Assembly: GCA_035493835.1 (NCBI GenBank)
Contig: DATJHO010000129.1
Location: forward strand, 1-57,103
Origin: DASZTU01 sp035493835
Lineage (GTDB): Bacteria > Pseudomonadota > Alphaproteobacteria > Rhizobiales > Devosiaceae
Length of the DNA: 57,103 nt
Reading direction: 5' to 3'
Part shown: piece after piece, positions 53,372 through 57,103 of the stretch
How the letters are laid out: every line of letters starts with the position of its first letter
How positions within the stretch are numbered: position 1 is the stretch's first letter
Position numbers and translations under genes: made by a program
The notes under the pieces: model-generated
What the model was told of the DNA's origin: nothing
Seen by the model: only the letters and a program-made list of their open reading frames with translations
Databases searched by the model: none

Positions 53372-54376
53372 TCAGAAGTCGAATTTGTCGATATTGCTGG
53401 CGTCGAACGTCGTCAGTTCGGCCTGCGTATTGATCACGTGGTCCGGTCCGATGGTGACCGTGCCGAGGCCCGGGACCTCGAACTTGGTGCCCGGTTCGTT
53501 CTTGATCGTGCCGTTCTTCACCCCAACGGCGAAATAGGCCGCCAGCAGCCCTTCATTATACGGGCTCCAGAGCTGCATGGCCTTGACCGTGCCGTCCTTG
53601 ATGAACGGGCGCATCTGGTTCGGCGTGCCGAGGCCGGTGAGGGTGATATCCTTGGCCTTGCCGGCCGTCTGGAGCACCTGAGCAGCAGCAGCCACGCCCA
53701 CGGTCGTCGGTGAAATCACGCCCTTGAGCGTGGGATATTTCTGGATCAGCGCTTCCATTTCGGTGGTCGACTTCTGCGGATCGTCGTCGCCGTAGGCGAT
53801 CGTCAGCAGCTTCATCTTGGCGTATTTCGGATTGTTGGCGAGCGCGTCCTTCATCGCCGCGATCCAGGTGTTCTGGTCGGGGGCGTCGGTCGTCGCCGAG
53901 AGGATGGCGATATCGCCCTGATAGCCGATTTCGGAGCCGAGCAGTTCAACCTGCCCCGGGCCGGTCTTGGTGAAATCGACCGGCAGGATGCCGGCATCGC
54001 GGTGCTGCAGATTGCCGACAAGGTCGCCGTTCACGGCGAGCACGAGGGTGCCGCGCGATCGCGCACGATCGAGCACCTGGTTGAGCGCGTCGGGGCTATT
54101 GGGCGAAATCGCGATGACGTTCACGCCGCGCTGGGTCTGCGCGGTGATGAACGGGATCTGGGACGTCGCGTCCGCGGTCGCCGGGGCCTGCGTGTCGAAG
54201 GTGCAGTCGAGCTTGGCGCAGGCGTCCTTAAAACCCTGCACGAGGGAGTCGAAATAGGGGTTGCCGGTGTTCTTCGGGATATAGGTGATCGACACCGGAT
54301 CGGCGGCATAGGCGCCGATGGCGGTCGTCATGGCAAGGCCTAGCGAAAGGCCGAGCAACAGTGATTTCTTCAACAT
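53372..54376 (-). CDS. Rhamnose-type (RhaS-like) ABC transporter substrate-binding protein
   Basis: 334 residues. Signal peptide 1-24 (AYA-ADP). PVSITYIPKNTGNPYFDSLV is the opening seen in RhaS and autoinducer-2-type binding proteins, with VIAISPNSPDALNQVLD and FVPGLGTVTIGPDHV-like later parts (seen as VPGLGTVTIGPDHV). The rest of the operon (two permeases, two-domain ATPase) fits the rhizobial rhamnose system; another methyl-pentose or AI-2 remains possible. GGAGGAACC precedes the ATG. Confidence 0.85.
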   Translation of the reverse strand: MLKKSLLLGLSLGLAMTTAIGAYAADPVSITYIPKNTGNPYFDSLVQGFKDACAKLDCTFDTQAPATADATSQIPFITAQTQRGVNVIAISPNSPDALNQVLDRARSRGTLVLAVNGDLVGNLQHRDAGILPVDFTKTGPGQVELLGSEIGYQGDIAILSATTDAPDQNTWIAAMKDALANNPKYAKMKLLTIAYGDDDPQKSTTEMEALIQKYPTLKGVISPTTVGVAAAAQVLQTAGKAKDITLTGLGTPNQMRPFIKDGTVKAMQLWSPYNEGLLAAYFAVGVKNGTIKNEPGTKFEVPGLGTVTIGPDHVINTQAELTTFDASNIDKFDF

Positions 54377-54412
54377 GGTTCCTCCTCTGTGCCGAATGCC
54401 CGGCGAGCCCCG

Positions 54413-55417
54413 CTAGCGTTGGTTGCGGGAGTAGATCGCGTTGGTCGCGATGATCGAGATGATGAGCAAAAGCCCCATCACCGTAAGCTGGTAGGTGACC
54501 GGGATGTTGGCGACCGTCATGCCGGTGGCGATGATGACGAGTAGCCATGAGGCGATGAAAGTGCCTAGAATCGTGCCGCGGCCGCCGAAAATATAGGTGC
54601 CGCCGAGCATCACGATCAAAACCATCTGCAATTCGCCGCCCGAGGCCAGGTCGTAGCGCACCGAGGCCAGCCGCGATGTCGCGATGAGGCCGCAGATCGA
54701 ACTGACCAGCCCCATGGCGACGAAGAGCCCGAACTTGATCCGCCGGACCTTTATACCGGCGTGCCGCGCCGCCACCTCGCTGGTGCCGATCTCATAGATC
54801 TGGCGACCCAGGATCGTCGCCCCGAGCACGAAGGCGAGAACGAGCGAGGCCAGGACGAAGATCAGCACCGGCACCGGCACGCCAAAAACCTCGCGATAGT
54901 CGATGCCGACGAACCAATCCGGGAACTTGCTGATCGACTTGTCGCCGGCCAGCACCTGCGCGAAGCCGCGATACATGGTGAGCGTGCCGATGGTGACCAT
55001 CAGCGATGGCAGCCTCAGCCACAGCACCATGAGGCCGTTGAAGGCGCCCATGACGATACCCGAAACGATGCTGACCAGCATGGCCGCCCCGATCGGCATG
55101 CCACCCTGGTAGCAGACGCCGAAGAGGCACGCCGAGAGCGCCATCATCGCGGCGGGGGAAAGGTCGATCTCGCCGGAGACGATCACCATCGTCAGCACCA
55201 GGGCGATGATCGAGAACTCGGAGTAGTAGGTCGCGCTCTCGAGAATGAAGCTGAGCGAGGCAAAATAGGGCGAGAGCATCGAGGCGACGATGGTCGCAAC
55301 GATCAACAGCACCAGCGTCATCGTTTCCGGGCGGATGACGATGGTGCGCCAGAGCGGCAGCGGCTTTGCGGCATCCTGCGGCGACACGGTATTGGCGCGA
55401 AGTTCGGCGCTGCTCAT
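54413..55417 (-). CDS. Rhamnose-type ABC transporter permease (second)
   Basis: 334 residues, 8-10 helices, RbsC-like superfamily. Motifs: VIVSGEIDLSPAAMMALS, RLPSLMVTIGTLTMYRGF and GTSEVAARHAGIKVRRIK. It overlaps the upstream permease gene by four bases (ATGA) and ends 36 bases before the binding-protein gene. Corresponds to RhaQ or RhaP by position. Confidence 0.88.
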   Translation of the reverse strand: MSSAELRANTVSPQDAAKPLPLWRTIVIRPETMTLVLLIVATIVASMLSPYFASLSFILESATYYSEFSIIALVLTMVIVSGEIDLSPAAMMALSACLFGVCYQGGMPIGAAMLVSIVSGIVMGAFNGLMVLWLRLPSLMVTIGTLTMYRGFAQVLAGDKSISKFPDWFVGIDYREVFGVPVPVLIFVLASLVLAFVLGATILGRQIYEIGTSEVAARHAGIKVRRIKFGLFVAMGLVSSICGLIATSRLASVRYDLASGGELQMVLIVMLGGTYIFGGRGTILGTFIASWLLVIIATGMTVANIPVTYQLTVMGLLLIISIIATNAIYSRNQR

Positions 55418-56400
55418 GCGGCATCCCTCGCGAGAAGGCCCTTGATGCCGCCCTGCCTGACGCTTCGGTCGATCACCAGCGCGACGAGGATCACAGCGCC
55501 ATAGATGGCGTCCTGCCAGAAGCCGGAAACGCCCAGCATCGGCAGCGCCACGCTGACCGCGCCGAGGAGGATCACGCCCAGAACGGTGCCACCGACCGAG
55601 CCTACGCCGCCATTGATCGAGACGCCGCCAATAACCACCGGCGCAATGACGGTGAACTCGAAGCCGACCCCGGTAATGCCGGGATTCACATAGCCGAAGC
55701 GCGAGGCGTACATGATGCCGGCAAGGCCCGCGAGCGCCCCCGAAATCACGAACACCAGGATGGTGATCGGCACCGCGCGGATCCCGCGCAGCGGCGCCGC
55801 GACCGGGTTGGACCCGATGGCGTAGATCTGGCGGCCGAGCCGCGTGTGGTCGAGGAAAAAATAGGTCGCGAGCGCGACCAGGAACGCAATGATGATGATC
55901 CAGGGAATCCCGAAGATCGGCGAGGTCTGGCTCATCTCGATCAGGCCGTGCGGGATGTATTGCGGATCAACCTGCCGGGCATTCGAGTAATAGAATAGCA
56001 AGCCGCGATAAAGGCTTAGCGTGCCCAGGGTGACGATGATCGACGGCAGCTTGAAGATCGTCACCAGCAGGCCATTGATGAGGCCAAGCACGGCGCCGAG
56101 ACCAATGGCCGCAAGCACGCCGAGGATGATCGGCAGCTCCGGATGGTCGCGCCAAAGCATGCCCGCGACGATTGCGGTAAAACCAAGGATCGAGCCGATC
56201 GAGAGATCGACGTGACGTGCAACGATGACCATCATCTCGCCCATGGCCGCAACCAGGATCAGCGGCACGGCCAGCAGCACGATCCGCAGCGTTTCGACCG
56301 TGAGGAAGCGCGGCTGCAGGATGCCGACGGCGAGCGAAAAAAGGACGATCATCACGACGATGCCGGCCTCGCGGCGGCGCATGATGTCCATGACGTTCAT
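55414..56400 (-). CDS. Rhamnose-type ABC transporter permease (first)
   Basis: 328 residues, 8-10 helices. Motifs: MVIVARHVDLSIGSILG, KLPSIIVTLGTLSLYRGL and AIGSNPVAAPLRGIRAV. Overlaps the ATPase gene by four bases (ATGA) upstream and the second permease by four bases downstream. The two permeases probably form a heterodimer, as in rhizobial rhamnose importers. Confidence 0.88.
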   Translation of the reverse strand: MNVMDIMRRREAGIVVMIVLFSLAVGILQPRFLTVETLRIVLLAVPLILVAAMGEMMVIVARHVDLSIGSILGFTAIVAGMLWRDHPELPIILGVLAAIGLGAVLGLINGLLVTIFKLPSIIVTLGTLSLYRGLLFYYSNARQVDPQYIPHGLIEMSQTSPIFGIPWIIIIAFLVALATYFFLDHTRLGRQIYAIGSNPVAAPLRGIRAVPITILVFVISGALAGLAGIMYASRFGYVNPGITGVGFEFTVIAPVVIGGVSINGGVGSVGGTVLGVILLGAVSVALPMLGVSGFWQDAIYGAVILVALVIDRSVRQGGIKGLLARDAA

Positions 56401-57103
56401 GCCGCCACCTGCGCGTTGCCGTTGGACTTGCTGCGGGGCACGGCCGCATGCATCACGGTCTCGTCGGTGGCTTCCCCACGCGGCAGGTTGGCGGTGAGCC
56501 GCCCCTCCGACATCACCAGCACCCGGTCGCTGAGTGCCAGCAATTCGGGCAGTTCGGATGAGATGACGAGGATTGCCCGGCCGGAGGCGGCGAGTTCGCC
56601 GATCATCTCGTAGAACTCAGCCTTGACGCCGATATCAATGCCACGCGTCGGCTCGTCGAGGATGAGGATCTGCGGGTCGGTCAGCAGCCAACGCGCTAGG
56701 ATCGCCTTCTGCTGGTTGCCACCCGAGAGCTCACCGATCGGCTGCCGAATCGACGCCAGCCGCACCCGCAAACGCTGCACAGCGTCTCCCGCCACCGTCC
56801 GCTCCAGCGCCCGCCGGATGATGCCTTTTGGCGCGATGGTCTTGGGCACCGCGGCCGTGATGTTCTGCTCAACGGGGAGCGTGCGAAAAATGCCGGCGGT
56901 GGCGCGGTCCTCCGGGACGAACGCGAGCCCCTGATTGACGGCGTCGGCCGGCTCCTTGATCTCCACCGCCTGCCCGTTGACGAAAATCGTTCCGGATTGC
57001 GCCGGCGCGACCCCGAAGATCGCCCGCGCAACATCGGTGCGCCCAGCGCCAACGAGCCCGCCGAGGCCGACGATCTCGCCCCGGCGAACCTCAAAACTGA
57101 TAT
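56397..57103 (-). CDS. Rhamnose-type ABC transporter ATPase, C-terminal half (5' end beyond right edge)
   Basis: About 235 codons of a two-domain sugar ATPase (usually near 500 residues). The visible part begins in the second nucleotide-binding domain with GLGGLVGAGRTDVARAIFG (degenerate Walker A), then FVPEDRATAGIF, signature ELSGGNQQKAILARWLL and Walker B ILILDEPTRGIDIG. The degenerate second Walker A is normal for this class. The start and first domain lie outside the window. Confidence 0.9.
   Translation of the reverse strand, partial: ISFEVRRGEIVGLGGLVGAGRTDVARAIFGVAPAQSGTIFVNGQAVEIKEPADAVNQGLAFVPEDRATAGIFRTLPVEQNITAAVPKTIAPKGIIRRALERTVAGDAVQRLRVRLASIRQPIGELSGGNQQKAILARWLLTDPQILILDEPTRGIDIGVKAEFYEMIGELAASGRAILVISSELPELLALSDRVLVMSEGRLTANLPRGEATDETVMHAAVPRSKSNGNAQVAA

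Noticed and set aside
56397..57103. Degenerate second Walker A of the rhamnose-type ATPase as a defect
   Set aside because: The second domain of two-domain sugar ATPases normally has this form, so it is not a sign of inactivation.

Overview
The window is chromosomal DNA of a GC-rich alphaproteobacterium, most likely of the order Hyphomicrobiales (Rhizobiales) and close to Devosia and its relatives. This rests on the order of core genes (nuoA-G, hupB-lon, clpP-clpX, glnB-glnA, parE), an Omp25/Omp31-type porin, the style of the dispersed intergenic repeats and the many ABC sugar importers. The genus is an inference. No phage, insertion sequence, CRISPR array or plasmid gene was seen.

Layout. 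1-7859 (minus strand): first half of the respiratory complex I operon, nuoA-B-C-D-[membrane protein]-E-F-[small coiled coil]-G, with nuoG cut by the left edge. 8.4-11.5 kb: envelope and small accessory genes (porin, DUF883-type protein, secreted lectin-like protein, zinc alcohol dehydrogenase). 11.8-20.4 kb: tRNA-Asp, tRNA-Val and a protein quality-control block (hupB, lon, clpX, clpP) with cysK and an rsm22-type gene between. 20.6-27.9 kb: cytochrome P450, NAD(P)HX repair enzyme, small monooxygenase, trigger factor, tRNA-Leu, and glnB-glnA behind a likely sigma-54 promoter. 28.1-31.1 kb: a cobalamin riboswitch driving a nickel/cobalt permease, then three small secreted proteins, two of them paralogous. 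31.2-36.1 kb: parE, an RhlE-type helicase and a diguanylate cyclase. 36.4-57.1 kb: a sugar-uptake region with denD plus a MalFG-type ABC importer, a GH2 glycosidase, a small stress operon, an Fe/polyamine-type ABC set split across strands, a ribose/fructose-type ABC set, and a rhamnose-type ABC operon that runs off the right edge.

How the parts fit. Complex I supplies respiratory energy. Lon, ClpXP, trigger factor and HU form the housekeeping chaperone/protease/nucleoid set. GlnB and GlnA link nitrogen status to glutamine synthesis. The right 20 kb is typical of a soil or plant-associated heterotroph importing sugars, sugar acids and glycosides.

The most notable observation is an in-frame amber codon 25 codons before the normal end of clpX, with the rest of the conserved C-terminus intact behind it. 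Others are two extra genes inside the nuo operon, a trigger factor with a histidine-rich tail, a pair of secreted paralogues, a truncated 5' remnant of a nuclease/phosphatase-family gene, REP-like inverted pairs, and a terminator-like hairpin abutting the ribosome binding site of a sugar ABC ATPase gene. I did not find a convincing new multi-gene system.
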